This document shows positions 37,182 to 51,382 of a stretch of 64,000 nt of DNA, piece after piece. Position 1 is the first letter of the stretch. Every line of letters begins with the position of its first letter. The notes beneath the pieces were generated by a model that was not told where the DNA came from, made no database searches, and saw nothing but the letters and a program-made list of their open reading frames with translations. A program made the translations under genes and the position numbers. The DNA comes from Trichoderma breve (lineage: Eukaryota; Ascomycota; Sordariomycetes; Hypocreales; Hypocreaceae): positions 1,550,001 through 1,614,000 of the forward strand of contig NC_079232.1 in NCBI RefSeq assembly GCF_028502605.1. The letters are read 5' to 3'.

Positions 37182-38624
37182 CCTGAAGTCTTTCGAGAAA
37201 GGACGCCCCTTCCAGCCAGACCTAAGCAGCAGTCAGTCAGTACAGCTGAGAAAAAACGTGGCTAGGCACTTTGGAAAAAGCCTTGTTAAAGTAGCAGGAT
37301 CATGTAATAACCATGAGCAAGAAGAGATAATAATGAGACAGCCAGAATCCAGTCACTTGTTACTGGATTGGTGTGCTGGAGAGGAAGCACATTGGAGGAA
37401 TTTGGATTCATTTTTTGGGGAGGGGGGCAAGGTAAGCGAACGGCTTGTCTGCATGGGCCACTTAGAGAGGAGTATAGAGAGGACCAACCTCAGCAGGCAG
37501 CCTTCCAGGAATTCGTGGGCAGTTTGGCCATGATTGCTGATGGATAGAAAGTACAAACCAGCACTCAAGATGGCGACAATGAGCGGCAGAAGGTTGTTTG
37601 CAAGCCTGGCTGACAGCATCTAACAGAATCTTGCTACAATCTTGCGTAGAAGCCGAACGATGACTCCCAACTCGTGTGTTTAACAAGGGGGGATAACAAA
37701 AGATAGAGAGAGCAGGCTGTAAAGGTGCTGGGGGTATTTTGAGGAGGGACAAGGGGTAGAGGGGCAGAAGGGCTTGGGGGACGTTTTCAGCAACCCAGAA
37801 CTCACCAAACACAACGACAACGACGCCTGAATATCGAGAGACAGAGCAAACTGCGCTCTGTCCGGTGAAGATTGAATTGTCTAAACAGCGTTTGTGAAAC
37901 CGCCTGTTCAATCTACCCCGCTGGCAAACCAACAGGAGGTGAGAAGAGAAGAAAAAAGAAAGGTGAAAGAGAAGAGGCCTTCCCTCTGCTTATCCAAGAG
38001 GAGGGGGGATTGCTTATGGAATGTCTCTTGCCTGAAGAGACAAGACCGAAGACGGAAGGCTGACGGCAATGGGATTTAAATGCTCGATCCCTGTCTAGTA
38101 GTCGCCTGTATGCAAAAGAACAATACTAAGGCGACTGGGAGGTATTGGATGGCAATGTACGTACCGGATGGTTTGTTCCATTCATGCATTCAAACAGCCG
38201 TTGGTGGGGTAGAAGAGCATGTGAAGTAACAGGCCGAGCGCTGCGCCACACAGTGAGGGGTTTAACCGCCGTTAGGCGCGTTGCCCGATCCAAACAGGGA
38301 TAGGCGCCATAGGCCCAGCCTCAGCCTGTGTGGCGCACCACATGCCAGCTGAAGTGCAGCAGGGCCAAGGTACGTACCGCGGCCAGGCCAATCAAGGTAG
38401 CAGGCCTGGAGAGCTCAAATGACAGCAACACCGAAAGACAAGATCACGGCCTTCTGATTTGCGCAAACCGACGCGCCCTCACCACCCTCGCACGAATGCC
38501 ATGTCCTGCGATGCGAGCAGATCCTTTGCTTACCATTGAGGGGATTTTCTGAGCCTTGTCCCAACCTTTCCTTGACCGGGCATATCAGAACGGCTGCTAT
38601 TAGAGGCCGCCGAAGGCATCCAGC
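37182..38624. other. divergent intergenic, 1.4 kb
   Basis: Promoter space between the M16 peptidase (-) and the ZW10-like gene (+). Short open frames only; no gene supported. Confidence 0.6.
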
Positions 38625-41482
38625 ATGGCAACCACAACGGAGCCACAACAGCTTAGCAATGCCATCCTGTCGTTTGCCTTGGAAGGGAGCTTCCCTGATG
38701 ACATTACCGCTTTGCCATCCGTCTCAGAAACCGATTTGGACCCTACAATCAGAGCTCTGGGCGAGGCCAAGGTGGCTATCGAGGTACACGAGTCATCCCT
38801 AGATGTTGCCTCTACAATGCTCTATATGCTTACGCTACCACACCTAGGCCGAAATCCATACCATAAACGAAGAGACAAAGGATGACATTAGCTCATGGGT
38901 GCAAAACTCAAAGGTTCTGCAGGAGGACATTATCCGATCCAAGACCATTGCCAATGACATCATCCGTCAATCCGAGGCGCCAGACGTGACTGGTGAAGCC
39001 ATCCTGGATGCGGAGGAAAAAGCCGAATTCCTCAATCGAGAGGTTCAATACAGCCAGCAGATGCACATCATCCTAAGGAAGATCCAACATGTCAACCAAC
39101 TTCTCATCGAAGTCGAGCAGGCAAGCAGAGAAAGGCGTGTTCTTGATTCTCTAAGACTACTTGAGAGTGCGTTTTTCTGTTTATTCATTACTGGCATTGG
39201 CTGACTTTGAGAAAGAATCATGGACGGCTCTCGACGAAGTGGGTGTCAACAAGACCACTCGAGTAATGAAGCTCCTGGACCTGAGGGCATTTGAGCTAAA
39301 GTCCGATATACACCAAGTATTTGACCACGTCTGGAAAACCCTGATACAAGTTGATGCAGATTTGGGAAGAGTTGCAATCTACAATACACGGCAAGATGAG
39401 AAAATGGTCCTGGAAGATGCTGTGATTGGCTTGCAGGCCTACAAGGAAGTTGACGAGAGGATGGAGCAGCTGTGGCATAATTTGGATGCTGCAGTGGTAT
39501 CACCACGCATGGACGCTAGGAGATCAAACATTCCAGGGATCAGAGTGGAAGGAGACGTGCTTGAGCTTGCCGGCTCTGCTGACGGCTCAGCGGAAGCCCT
39601 ATTATCAGACCTCGAACAGATTCTGACATTTGTCGCTCACAAATTACCAGCTGATCTGTTGCAACCACTGGCTAAAGTTATGATGGGTGATATTATATCC
39701 AAACTCATTAGGGAGTGGCTCAACCCTGCAGTTCCTACAGGACTCAAAGACCTGGATAAATTTCAGATCCTTGTTTCAAAAACGAAAACATTTTGTGAAA
39801 CGCTGCAGCACGGTCGATACACTGGTCTTGAGCAAGTACAAGACTGGGCTAGCAAGGCGCCCACAATATGGCTGGAGAAGAGCAGAGAGACGGCGCTCGA
39901 TAGTGTGCGAATCAATCTTACAAGCGGCATTGGGAAGTCAAAGCGAGTGGAAAAGATTGAGAGGCAAATGGTTTCCATAGCTGAGGGCAACGAACTCTCT
40001 AGAACTGGTGCAGGAGCCGTTGCGGACACGAATGACTGGGGCGAAGCCTGGGGAGAGGCATGGGACGATGACAAAGCAGGGGATGAGAATAAGATGGATA
40101 TTGACCAAAAGGAAAGCCATGGCGACGACAACGACGATGATGCTGCGAATGCCTGGGGATGGGATGATAACGATGAAATAAATAACAAGGATGCAACCGA
40201 TAAACCAAAGGAAACCCCGGAACAGAAGGAAACTGTGGAAGCTACTAACGAGGATGATGGTGCTGATGCCTGGGGCTGGGGAGATAACGACGATGCAAAT
40301 GATACTACGAATCAGACAGAAGAAGCAAAAGACGCCACTGGGGCACCGGATGAAGATGATGGTGCTGATGCATGGGGTTGGGGCGATGATGGTGACGCTC
40401 CCGGACCAGACGCCCATGCTGTCCTTGCTCCAGCTCCCAAGACAAAACCGAGCAAAGCCAAAGAAGAGACAAGAGAGTTGGTCTTTAAAGAGACGTACAG
40501 CATCTCATCGATGCCTGAGCCTGTTCTCGAACTGATATTCTCCATTCTTGAAGACGGCGCAGCGTTGACGAAGGACGGGGACGAATACAGTCTGCTAGCC
40601 GCAACAGCACCCGGCCTCTTCAGCTTGCCTACATTTGTCTTGGCATTGTTTAGAGCCATTTCGCCTCAGTACTACTCTTCTGACGCTGGAGGCAACATGT
40701 AAGCTTGCCAACCCAATAAATCCCAAGCTTGCACCCAGACTAACATGGCCTGTAGGTTTCTATATAACGACGCCATGTACCTGTCAGAGAAGCTATCTGA
40801 CTTTTCATTGGCTTGGAAACAACGTGAGGACCTGACACCTCGTGCGCGAAGCATGCTCCGCATCGACAATGATGTCAGGACGCTGAAAAGCTTTGCTAAC
40901 CGCAGTTACTCTAATGAAATGAGTCTCCAAAAGACAATCCTGCAGGATCTCCTTGGAGGTTCACAGAGTTTAGTACAGCAAGACGATAAGGAGTCGTCTA
41001 TCGAAGCCGGAACAGCGCGAATTCGAAGCGTAGCCGCAACATGGGATCCCATCCTGAGAAGATCTGTCTGGTCGCAGGCTGTTGGGTCTCTTGCGGACTC
41101 GCTTGCATCACGGCTTATTTCAGATGTGTTGGAGATGTCGTCCATAGGCCAGGATGAGGCCTACAGCATTGCCCAGCTTATCGCTTTGGCAACAGAACTT
41201 GATGATTTATTCATGCCCAGCAAACTATCTGGTACAGCACCCGCACCGGACGAGATGCCTACAACGGCTCAATATGCACCTAGCTGGCTGCGCCTCAAGT
41301 ACCTTGGCGAGGTTCTACAGAGCAATCTCAATGAAGTCAAGTTTCTGTGGTGTGATAGCGAACTGAGCTTGTACTTTACGGTGGACGAGGTGATTGATTT
41401 GATACATGCGAGCTTCGAAGACAATGCAAGAACAAGGGATACGATTAGAGAGATTAAAGCCAAGGAACCGCTGGCCAGGTGA
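38625..41482 (+). CDS. ZW10/Dsl1-like vesicle tethering protein
   Basis: Exons 38625-38783, 38848-39166, 39216-40698 and 40756-41482 (introns 64, 49 and 57 nt) give 895 residues. The N-terminal half is coiled-coil helical (AEIHTINEETKDDISSWV, LNREVQYSQQMHIILRKIQH), matching fungal proteins named ZW10, which in fungi act as the Dsl1-type tether for Golgi-to-ER COPI vesicles. Residues about 430-560 are a low-complexity acidic insert with repeated WGW/AWGWGDD motifs. The C-terminal part (LAWKQREDLTPRARSMLR, VIDLIHASFEDNARTRDTIREI) is the conserved ZW10 alpha-helical end. A kinetochore role, as in animals, is not implied. Confidence 0.82.
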
Positions 41483-41685
41483 TAAGAGGGCCTTTTATCA
41501 GAGAGAGAGAGAGGTCATATATGAATGAAATACGATGATGAAATTGCTGTTTACATGGTGCTCTGAGTGATATGGATGTTCTGGATTGCTCCCATGGCGT
41601 TGTTACACTGACAATTCTATCCGCTGTGGTTTTCGCGATGGCTTCTTGAGTCTCTTGCCATCATGATGGAAGCAACGCACAGCAT

Positions 41686-41792
41686 GGGCGGATGGTTTAG
41701 TGGTATAATTTTCCCTTAGCATCATCTAGCCTTTGAAAAGACTAGATATTTCCGCATGGGAAAGGTCCGGGGTTCGATTCCCCGTTCGTCCA
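41686..41792 (+). tRNA. tRNA-Ala(AGC) with intron
   Basis: A full cloverleaf can be folded. The acceptor stem is GGGCGGA with TTCGTCC, including the G3:U70 pair that identifies alanine. The anticodon stem is TTCCC with GGGAA around a TTAGCAT loop, and the T arm is CGGGG-TTCGATT-CCCCG, with discriminator A at 41792. A 35 nt intron (41722-41756) interrupts the loop one base after the anticodon, the standard position. The internal B box is GGTTCGATTCC. Confidence 0.95.
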
Positions 41793-41799
41793 GCGTTTC

Positions 41800-41806
41800 T
41801 TTTTTT
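41800..41806 (+). terminator. RNA polymerase III T-run after tRNA-Ala
   Basis: Seven T residues starting eight bases after the tRNA end, the usual polymerase III stop signal. Confidence 0.85.
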
Positions 41807-43946
41807 GGTGGATTTTTACTTTTAAACTAAAATTGTTAAACTAAAGTTGTTAGTTTAGGATACTATATGCTCTACTAAATCTATCTGTTGTTCTCACAAA
41901 AGTCTGATGAGAACTTCTAGATGCTTTGTTTCCTTTTTCCCACACACCCCCTTTTTTCTTATCAAAACAATTTCATTTGACATATTTCTTCTTTCGGTCT
42001 TTGTGGCGTTTTTTCATCAGTTTTCTTTTCTTTTTTTCTCCCGTAAGATCGGTGCAGCTCAACCCGAAAAATTTCGCCAAGGGTATTTATTATATTAATA
42101 GTCTAGAACTATTCTAGATAGATCGGAAGTCAGCCTGGCAAGGCAAGAAAAAAAAGCAAAAAAAAAACATGTACCGAGGGCAACATCCGTTGGTTCGCAT
42201 GCAGGTTAATTTAAATCGCAATTTCCATCCTTCGATAGTTTCTGCCTTTTCATGACTCGTTCCTGCAGAGGCGAAGGATGTGTGGAAACGGCAGAAGAAC
42301 TTTTTTCTTTCTTTTCCTTCCGTCTTTTAATTGATTTCGACTTGTTCTACTTGTTTCCATCTGATAGTCTATACTGCAGAGTAACCTACCTAGGTGGTGG
42401 TAGATTGAATTTGGGGGGCGTATAATTGTCTAATTGATTTTTCCATCTGCAATCTGGAATCGTATCCAACTGAGCATCTGTCTACATCCCAACTCTTTCA
42501 CTATTCTGATTCCAAAAATAACAAATCAAAAATTTAATCAAATAATATCGACTAGTATGTACCAGTTAGTATTAGCCATATCATGCAATTTCTGCAAGGC
42601 AAAAAACAAGGCGAACCAAGTCATCACGGAGTATTATCCAAGCAAACTTGTCCGATGCTCACCGCTCCCAGAATTATACTTACTGCCCCCCCTTCGCCCA
42701 AACAAGTAAACCGCCTACATAAAAAAATGCAACTTCATCGCCACCGCACTCCCGTCTTCACAAGGGTTCCAAAAGAAGAATAAAGAAGAAATTAAAAATA
42801 AAAATCCCATCTTCCATCTTCTCCCCTCGCATCCGGCACAAGCAAAAGCCCCTGACTCATATCGGCCTTCTCGCTCACGCTTGTTCCGAGTCATTCGGCC
42901 ATTATGCTGGACCGTCAGCTCAGCTGCTGCTGTTTATCTCCTCTCCCCCATGTTCGCAGGCATAAACACTCCCCCCTTGCCGATAATCTGCATCCGCCAC
43001 GTCCGTGACTAGATACGAAAAGGATGGGCTACTAATGAGCTGTACCGTCGATAGAGACCAAAAAGGACCCATGTTGATCATCGTGATCTTCCTGCCCGCG
43101 GACGGATTCGACGGAGCGCAGTGGCACTAACACCAACTTTTTACTCCAAAAAAGGGAGCCGAAGACAACAAATAACAACACCAACAATCTCCCCGGTCTC
43201 CTGCTCGTGCAGTAGCGCATAGTGCATCAGCCTTGCAAAGACACGTCAGCCTTCCAGCTGCCGCTTCATGGATCAATTCGTACTAGCACTACCCAAGAGA
43301 AGCAAAAGGGCAAAAAGTCAAAACTCCTACGGGAATCCTCCGGACGAGTTCCCTTTAGTCCAAGTTGAGAACACCTCGTTCGGGGGCTAATTAGGCACCA
43401 TAAGCAGCTTGTCTCAGGAGTAATACATCCGGGCCACGGATTGCTATTTTTACTGGTACGGCTGATCCTCTGCCTAATATATTAAGGTCTTGGCTGATGC
43501 GTTGGGACATGAGATGTGAGCATCTCCAGCCTTACTATGACCTATCACGAGCATATCCACCGCTCTTCTCAGCCAGCATCTGGACGAGAGCAGGTAAAAC
43601 TAGCCTCGCCTGAGTCTAGTCTGTGCTCACCTCGCTCAAACCATACAGCCCTTGCCGTTTATAGCTTGTTTCTGATCTACTTTCGAGATTGCTGGTTCCT
43701 GGTGCCATACGGGATAAGCCGCCGACGGGCTATGCCAAAACTTACCTCGTATCCCCAACAACCCACGATTCATCACAGCTGAGATGGCAGAGTTGGAGGC
43801 CTAGCCAGGCACAACACACAAGTCCTGCTTGCCGGGGACCCAGGAAACAGGTCAGGGGTTTGCTGGGTACGCATGGAGGGCATGCCATTTCCCCAGATTT
43901 TCAACCTTCCGGCCCCCTAAGGAAGCCCACAAATTGGGCTGGGGCT

Positions 43947-43964
43947 GGGGGGGGGGGGGGGGGG
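43947..43964. repeat. poly-G run of 18
   Basis: Eighteen consecutive G residues following GGGGCT, about 60 bp before a (GC)n stretch at 44024-44036. Likely length-variable; assembly errors are possible here. Confidence 0.85.
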
Positions 43965-46900
43965 ACGCGGCACTGCTTTTTGCTTTGCGCCCGTGTCTGC
44001 TTTGGAGTCATTCTGCGTACACGAGCGCGCGCGCGCATTAGGCAATAGTCCGTCTTAATGCACACGCCTCCCCCGTCTCAACCGTATCATGTAGAGCTAC
44101 CAAGTACTTGGTTGTAGCTCATGCCATTTGCTTGTACAGCCCACCACCATCATACAGCCAGCAGCACCCTTGCCGGCCGGGCTGGAAAGGAGGAGGACAG
44201 GTTGAACACCGGAAGGGGGGTCGAGAAGTTTGAGCCGTGGGATCAGCAGGGACTCGGGACCCGAGCTATTGGAAAAGTAGTCAGCGACCAGGGGGAGAGG
44301 ACCAACCTTCGATGATGTTTATCCATGCCTGGATCAGAATAGTGAGGCTGCCGAAGCTGCCGCAGCCCCAACAAGAGGCTCGCCCTGCATATTCACTACT
44401 GCCGGAGAGGGCCTTTATCATTTGCGGGCTAGGGGAATGTCTCTCCTTTCGGTCAATTATGTATGATCCAACCCAGCCTCGATCGTGATCCAACCAGAAA
44501 GCCGGATCCCATCGATGCCCGCAGCGCCATCAGCAGATTATGGCTCCTCCTGGCATGACGTTCCATACTTTGAATCAGCGGGAGTTGGCAGGACGCACGG
44601 GATAGGACTCCGTAAATACTTTGGAAACTCTGTCCGTGTTTCAACCACCGAGTGGGGTCGGCCGTCAACTTTTCCCCTCTGTGGCACACGGGACGGGACG
44701 AGACGAGGCCACTAAGTACGGAGTGGTACTTAGTTGGAGACGAAGCTACCAAGCAACAGTGCGACTGCGACCACCACCTTGGTACTCTGCATCTCACACA
44801 AAGTATTCGCAGTCAAAATCATCAGATTTCAGAGGCACTGATGGCCAGCTCGGAGCCAGCTCCGGCCAAGGTGACACCGCAGGTACTCGTACTCGTACGG
44901 TGCTCCGTATCCTTACATGACAGCGTTTGCGTCGTACTCATCGCATACAGCCGCAGTTCGTGCATTGCATGGGCAGTTTGGAATCGGACCATCTTTTGCA
45001 GGCTCAGACAAGTGCTCCTGTGTGCGACAGCTCATGTTGCGGGCGCTCTGCTCCTGATCAAGCGTTGCTGGAAGCACCGGATTCCGCTTCCTTTCTTCCT
45101 TTCTGTTCTTTTTTGAGCATGTTTTGCTCATTCATACTGCACATCGTATGCAGAGGGAACGGTCACGCTGTCGATCGCTGCCAATGCTCACCTAATCGTT
45201 CGACATCCCATCCTGGAGGACCGGTACGGACGAGTAAACAGGCAGTATCAGCAGGGCGATGGGGGGCATTTCTATCAGCTCTCGTCTGCTTGTATCGCAA
45301 ACGACTTGCTGTAGACATTGCTGTAGACATACGCGTAAGCATCGGCACGTCAGCTCTCGTCTGCATCGCACGGCCGACGCATGCACATGCAGTCAGATTG
45401 CGAAGCAATCCGTTCACGCCGTGTTTATGTGTTGGTTGGCCTGATGGACGCTTCGACCGCCTTTCACCACCCAGCGGCAGATTTCTGACAACTCAGCTGT
45501 CCCGCCGACAGCCGTAACCATCAAAGGGCTCTGTGGAGACTGAGATCAGCGTCGCTACTCGTACGCGAGCCGCTCCTGGGACCCGCAGCTCTCTTCGGTG
45601 AAGCCTTTCCGCAGCCGCATGACGCCTTGCGCAGCGGCATGTGCCCGTTGGCAGCGGGCAACTCAATGGATGAACCCTGAAACCGGCCAAGAGGAAGCCT
45701 GCAGCTCGCTCTTCAGTTACAGCATCGCTTAACCCCGTGCAGCAACCCGCTCTGCGTGCTGGCAGGAGGTGGCAGCCCATTCTAGGGATCGTTTGCGTCA
45801 TTGTCTGTGCTGAGTTCCGTGTTGGCATAGCCTATGTTTGAACGGACTCATTGTACTCCGTATATGTCTTGATACTCCGCGCTTATCTAGCACAGAGACC
45901 CTTGTTGTGTATACAGATAGGCCCTTCTGCCGCTCGGTATGCAGACAGGGGAACAGATAATCTACCTCGGTAGGCATGTTAGCTCAGTGTTCGCCTCGCT
46001 ATCAACCAGGCCGGCAAAAAGGGACAAGGAACCCCCCTCCCCCCTGGGAATACAGCATGAGTCGTCAGAGGCCAGTTGCGGTCGCCCAGCAGCACATTTC
46101 AATGACCTGAATTGGCTCTGCATCCTGCAAGCGGGCAGTAGCTGCAGACTTAGTTCAGTCATGACCCTACGTAGCATTGCTGAAGGGGAGTGAGAAATGA
46201 CGAGTCGCTGCTTGTGAGTAAAAAACGTGGTGGCGGAGACAGGGCCATTGACGAAGAGATGGCCAAAAGGAAGCAGAAGGACCGTGCCGTGGTCGACACC
46301 TTTCAGCCGCCCATCCCAACAGTACTTGCGTTGTAGTTTTGGCGCCGTTTGCCACTATCGATGCCCAAAGTGCGTCCGCGGGCCTTGGTGCCTCTTGGGA
46401 CATACAGGAGCGATCCTTCAGCCCTCGGTTTGCTGCGCGCCGTGATCATGGTTCGGCACGAGTTGCCCTTTGGGAACCGGCGTGCAGCTGCTGGTACGAT
46501 GCACCGCACCGCACCGCACTGCATCGAACCCGCGTCACGTACAACTGTGAGTACGTAGAAAAGACCCCGTTCTGCACTGTGACGCCGCATCTGCTCATTC
46601 GAATGCATCCGCGGCTACAGACGGGGGTCCCAGCGCGTACAAGCACAAGCACAAACAAGAAGCATCAGTGTATAGATGGCGTGGGTCGTTTTTCAGCGGT
46701 AGCCCATTCGTCGCGGTGACCGTGACTCTGAAAGACATGCCGCCCTCACCGAAACCCCTGTCTGCTCCAGCAGCATGGGCAGGCAGCCAAGCACAAGGCT
46801 GAGAGGCGATACGTCTCGTACATGTATTTTTCTTCTGCCAAAGTACCTGCACGTATTAGGTCTTTGAATCCACAAGAAAGGGTCCGCTGGGTCGAGAATC

Positions 46901-49900
46901 GCGGACGAACCGCTGTGATCCAGATGCCGTGTTTCGCCGATTGCTGAGGGGCAGGGTTTGTAGCCAATGTCCTCATTCCCAACTCTCTCTGCAGCTGCAA
47001 ACGATATCAGACAATTTCCTCCAGTACCTCGTCCGGAGAGCCCGTAGGTCCAATAAGAAGTAGCACAACCCGTTTCGTGGATGAATTGCCCCGTCAACCT
47101 GGACCAAGATGCCTGGCGATTGCCGGGAGACGAGAGCCCTGTATTCCCAGCTTGCATCGCCAGGGTCTCTCTCCCCTGCTGGGCGGTACGGTAGCTGGTG
47201 TTGAGGGAGAATTGGTGTGCTCCTATCAGCATTCTAGGGGTACAAGGTACAAAGAAAGGCATCGAGGCCATGGCACCAGTAACACTCAGTACAAGCAGGT
47301 GCCAAAGCCCAGACTCTCCAGGGTCTCAAACATTGCCTCGTTTCAAAGCGCTAGTGTTCTTCATTATGCCAGCTGAGTCGTTTTGTAATCGCTGTGCGAC
47401 CCCCGTGAGAACCAGGTCGCGTGATAACTGTTGATGGTGCGATAGGTGGCAGTTCATTATTTGAAATCCCGGATTATTCTGTGCTCCCTGGGCAGCTGCA
47501 TTCATCGTAGCAGTCCCCTTCTCCTCGCCTTCGTCTCCCACTTCGTCTCCTGTGTTGCTGTAAGACATACCAATAGCGTTCTGCACGGAGGGCTCCGCCA
47601 GAGAATAGGCATGCGTGATGAACAACAGCAGCCAAACGAAAGAGTCTCCTCATGCATGCAACAAGCCAGCCAGCCAGCCACGGAGCGCTCTTGCAGCAGC
47701 AAAGGGCAGCCGCTTGCAGGTCAGCCTCACACTCAGACACAGTCCACGGCCTGGAAATGGAGGGATGGAGGGTATGACGCGCCAATAGCATCATGTACTC
47801 GTATAATAGGAAGCTGTTGCTGCTGCCGCTGCTGCTTGTCGAGACGGCCCGGCCGTGCATCAGTCAAAGCGTAGCTATGTAGGCTTATGGGCGTTGGTTG
47901 GCCGCCGGCCACTGGGCTGACGGCAGGTTTGTTGTCGACAATGTGACGGAGTAAATTCGACTTGTAGAGAAAAAGATGATTTGTGAGACGACGGGGGGAA
48001 ATACCAAGCGCCGTTGGTACATGCTTTGAGCTGAAAGCAGGTTAAACCACCCTCAGCCCTGCAACGGCAAAACGCTGCCTGCCAACAGGTTGCCACATCC
48101 GGCAGCCGGACAAACAGGAGGATGAGAGGCAGCAGACGAGCCAAACCCAGAGGTTCTTGGTGCGCTCACCTGCTTATTCTCACTGCATATTATCTGGTCA
48201 GAAGATCGAGATGCAGCGCCCCAGAAACGCGGTTAGGGCGCCAGGATCGTGATGGTCGCGGCCGTGGTGGTGCTGCTAAGCAATGGCGCGCACTCCTGAG
48301 CTTCCCAGATGCTGGTAGAAGCAAAAAATGGAGCCAAAATAGCATCGTCACATTCATCCCCTCGGCCTGCCCAAAGGGAAAAAATAGCTCAGTGCGCAAG
48401 GCCTTACGCATCTGGTCATACACATGCCTCATTCCCATCGCCCATGCCATGCCATGCCAGGCCAGGCCATGCCCTACCGGAGAACGAGGATCCTCTTTGC
48501 CAGGCACCCAAGACCACATGGGGACGGGTAGCGCATCCTCCAAACCGTTCCTCTCTAGTGCTTGGCTGCGTGCAGCAAAATAGTAGATGGAAATGGAGAT
48601 GTCATGGCGACTGATGGGAAGAGGCAAGGCATTAGCCAAGGCGCAACTCGGGTAGCCCACCCACCCCAGCTGCCAATTGCGAAAGAGAAAAATTCTAGAA
48701 ACCAGTCTCCAGCTGGCCGGGATACCCTCCATCAGCCACCTTCTTGCCGCTGTCCCCCTTCTTCCCCGCGGCCTGCTTTGATCGCCAGTAGAGCCCGGAG
48801 AGGAGAAGGGAAGAGGCAATCCGTGGCCTCCCCCCTCCCACTCCAGGGCTCTCGCCGAGCGGAGTGGATGGCCGTGACTGGCTGCAATGGTGACACGAAG
48901 CGGCAGTGGCGTGCGGAGATTGTGTGGTGTGCGTGCGAGCCCATGCATGGCTGGGCTGCATGATGCTCGTCCTAATGCTGGCCGTGTGTGGAGAAGACCA
49001 ACAAGACAAAAATGTCCTGCCAACCAGACGGCGGACCAGACTCGGCCTCCAAATGCAAGCAGTAGGATTCAGAGGGGTTCACCTTCATCAACTGACTTTG
49101 ACCTGGCAGAAGTGCGTGTCCCCCACAGTACATTCATGAACACCCCGTACCAAGATTTGATTCCTCGGGTGCTGTCGTGGCAGCCGTTCGTGCGTCCTTA
49201 GCACAGCCAATTCGTCATTCAGCAGCATATTCCCTGCATATCAGCCAAGCTGGTCAATAAATCCATATGTTGCCCGACATCAGAGGCGTCACTATGCTCT
49301 CATTATGGCTCGCACCATCATAATTCACACACCACACACCCCTTGGCAAATCGACCCAGCGATGCCTTCTTTATTTTGCATCCGCATTGGTCTGTACAAA
49401 GGCGCAAGTATATGCGCAAGGTAGGTACTTGATGATTGCTAGAGCTGGTAGAATAGGTAGACTGCTGCATCCCACCCTCTGCCGGCTGTACTCGGCATGA
49501 CTCGTCCCGTGTATTCGTCGGGGAAATGGGAGTTTGGTTGGCAGATTGTAAGTTTGCTGTACCAACTACCTGGGAACCCGACCAGACGGAACTTCTGTTA
49601 CTGGCGATGCAACTGGAAACAAGACGGCCTTTCCATGAGTCCCGGATCCCCTGTCCGTAGCGCGCGCTCTGCCCACAAGAGAGCAAACTCGTGCCCAGCT
49701 GTTGTATCACCATGCTCTGCTCCAACCCCGACGTGGTTGTGCTCGTGGTTGCCTTATCTTTCTCAATTTGCACCCAATAGTCGCCAGTTCTGCGGCATGC
49801 CTGCGCAAAGAGAGGCCATAAAGGTAGCGGAAAAGCCATGGGACACCCCTTGCCAAAACGATAGTCGACCTGCAATGATGGGGCGGAGGATGGGGTACGA

Positions 49901-51321
49901 AACGCCAACGGATAAGAGCCCGAGAGCCTATACATACGTCCTTTCAGATCTGCATAAGCAATAATAGGGGCCGATTGACATGTCCCCTCCAGTTGCTTTA
50001 AGTGTGACTGGCGTTCTTTTCATCTTTTCATTCATCTTTTCGTTTTTCTTTTCTTTTGATTGATTTGCAGAATTGTAGATGTTAGTTGCTGCGAAAAGTA
50101 GAATTTCCTCTGGGGCAGCCTTATACGGATTGACATAACTGTGGCCGGGTTACCAGAAGAATTATGTACAATCGTGAGAAGAGCAACCAGAGAGACCTCC
50201 AATTTCCCTTTTTTGACGGCTTTTGCAGCTCTTCTGCAAGAGTTGGTCGATGGGTGCATGATGCTGCAAGGGAAGCACAGCTAGTCTTGAGCCTAATGCA
50301 TTATTTCCATCTGCAAGACGAGACTCGTGACCGGCTTTCTGCTAGGCCGGCGCAGGCAACATCGCGCCAAAACTTGACAATATATTACTTGGTGTAACAA
50401 GTACTACTCAAATAAACAGAAAGCACACCTGCGTAAATGCAAGTTGCCTTCCAACACGCATTGTGACAGATGGTCGTCGGTGGTGGTCGCAAGACCCTGG
50501 TCGTTGAACAAATATACGAATGCCCACGCACTGGTACACGCACTACAACACACCCTTGGGCCAAGTGGCCCATAACGAATGGTGGTGCTTTGAGTCCGTT
50601 GATCAAGCTGAACTCCCAGAACGGACGAACAGACGCCTGCCGTAACATCGCGGATCATACTCTCTGCTGGGCAACTGTACCGATGGGTGCAATTGAGGCC
50701 GAGTCGGTTCCCGAAAACCCCCGTAGCAACGACAATCGGTAGAGCAAGGCCACCGAGAGTGAGCCACGACAGCAGTCTCCTGAGGACATGAGACCTACAT
50801 GAACCCACACCACTTCGTTCCCGCGAGTGCCGCCAGCGACGGCAACTCCACGCTCTCGAATCGCGTAATGATCCTTGCAAGCAGGCCAGGGTTGTAGCAA
50901 CACAAACACCAGCTCTTATCGGCAGATAAGGTATGATTGAAGACGATCCGACGCGGGTGATTGTCCTCGGCAAGGACAAGACTCAAGCCTCCCCCGCATC
51001 AATCCCGCCCAAATGGATGAGGCTTCTTCGTTGAGTACTAAGCGACCCAACCGCATCGCTGCACCAGCTCACGCAGCGTCCATCCCGTCACGTCAGGGAC
51101 CGCAAGCCGACCCGTTACCATTACTCAGCATATATTGATCGCGACTGGTAAACGCCATTGCTTGAGCGGACATGCAATCCTGCAGCCCCGTGTATGCTAG
51201 CTCGATGACGTCCAAGGTGATTGCTTGGCCATCAGAAACATTCTGATAGACCACGTACAGGTGATGTGTGGTGGGCAAGAGGTAGTGACCCGAGTTGAAG
51301 CTCAATCAATTCTCTCTCAGA

Positions 51322-51382
51322 GGCAATGATGGTATTGGAGGCAATGATGGTATTGGTAGCAATGATGGTATTGGTAGCAATG
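51322..51382. repeat. 18 bp tandem repeat, 3.4 units
   Basis: The unit GGCAATGATGGTATTGGT is repeated three times with one or two changes, plus a partial fourth copy. No gene overlaps it. Confidence 0.85.

Noticed and set aside
41686..41792. tRNA-Gly(CCC) reading
   Set aside because: The CCC belongs to the anticodon stem; folding with a 35 nt intron gives AGC and the alanine G3:U70 pair.
48190..49023. 277-codon minus-strand frame in the gene-free block
   Set aside because: Biased composition, no recognisable motif and no start context or neighbouring exon that supports it.
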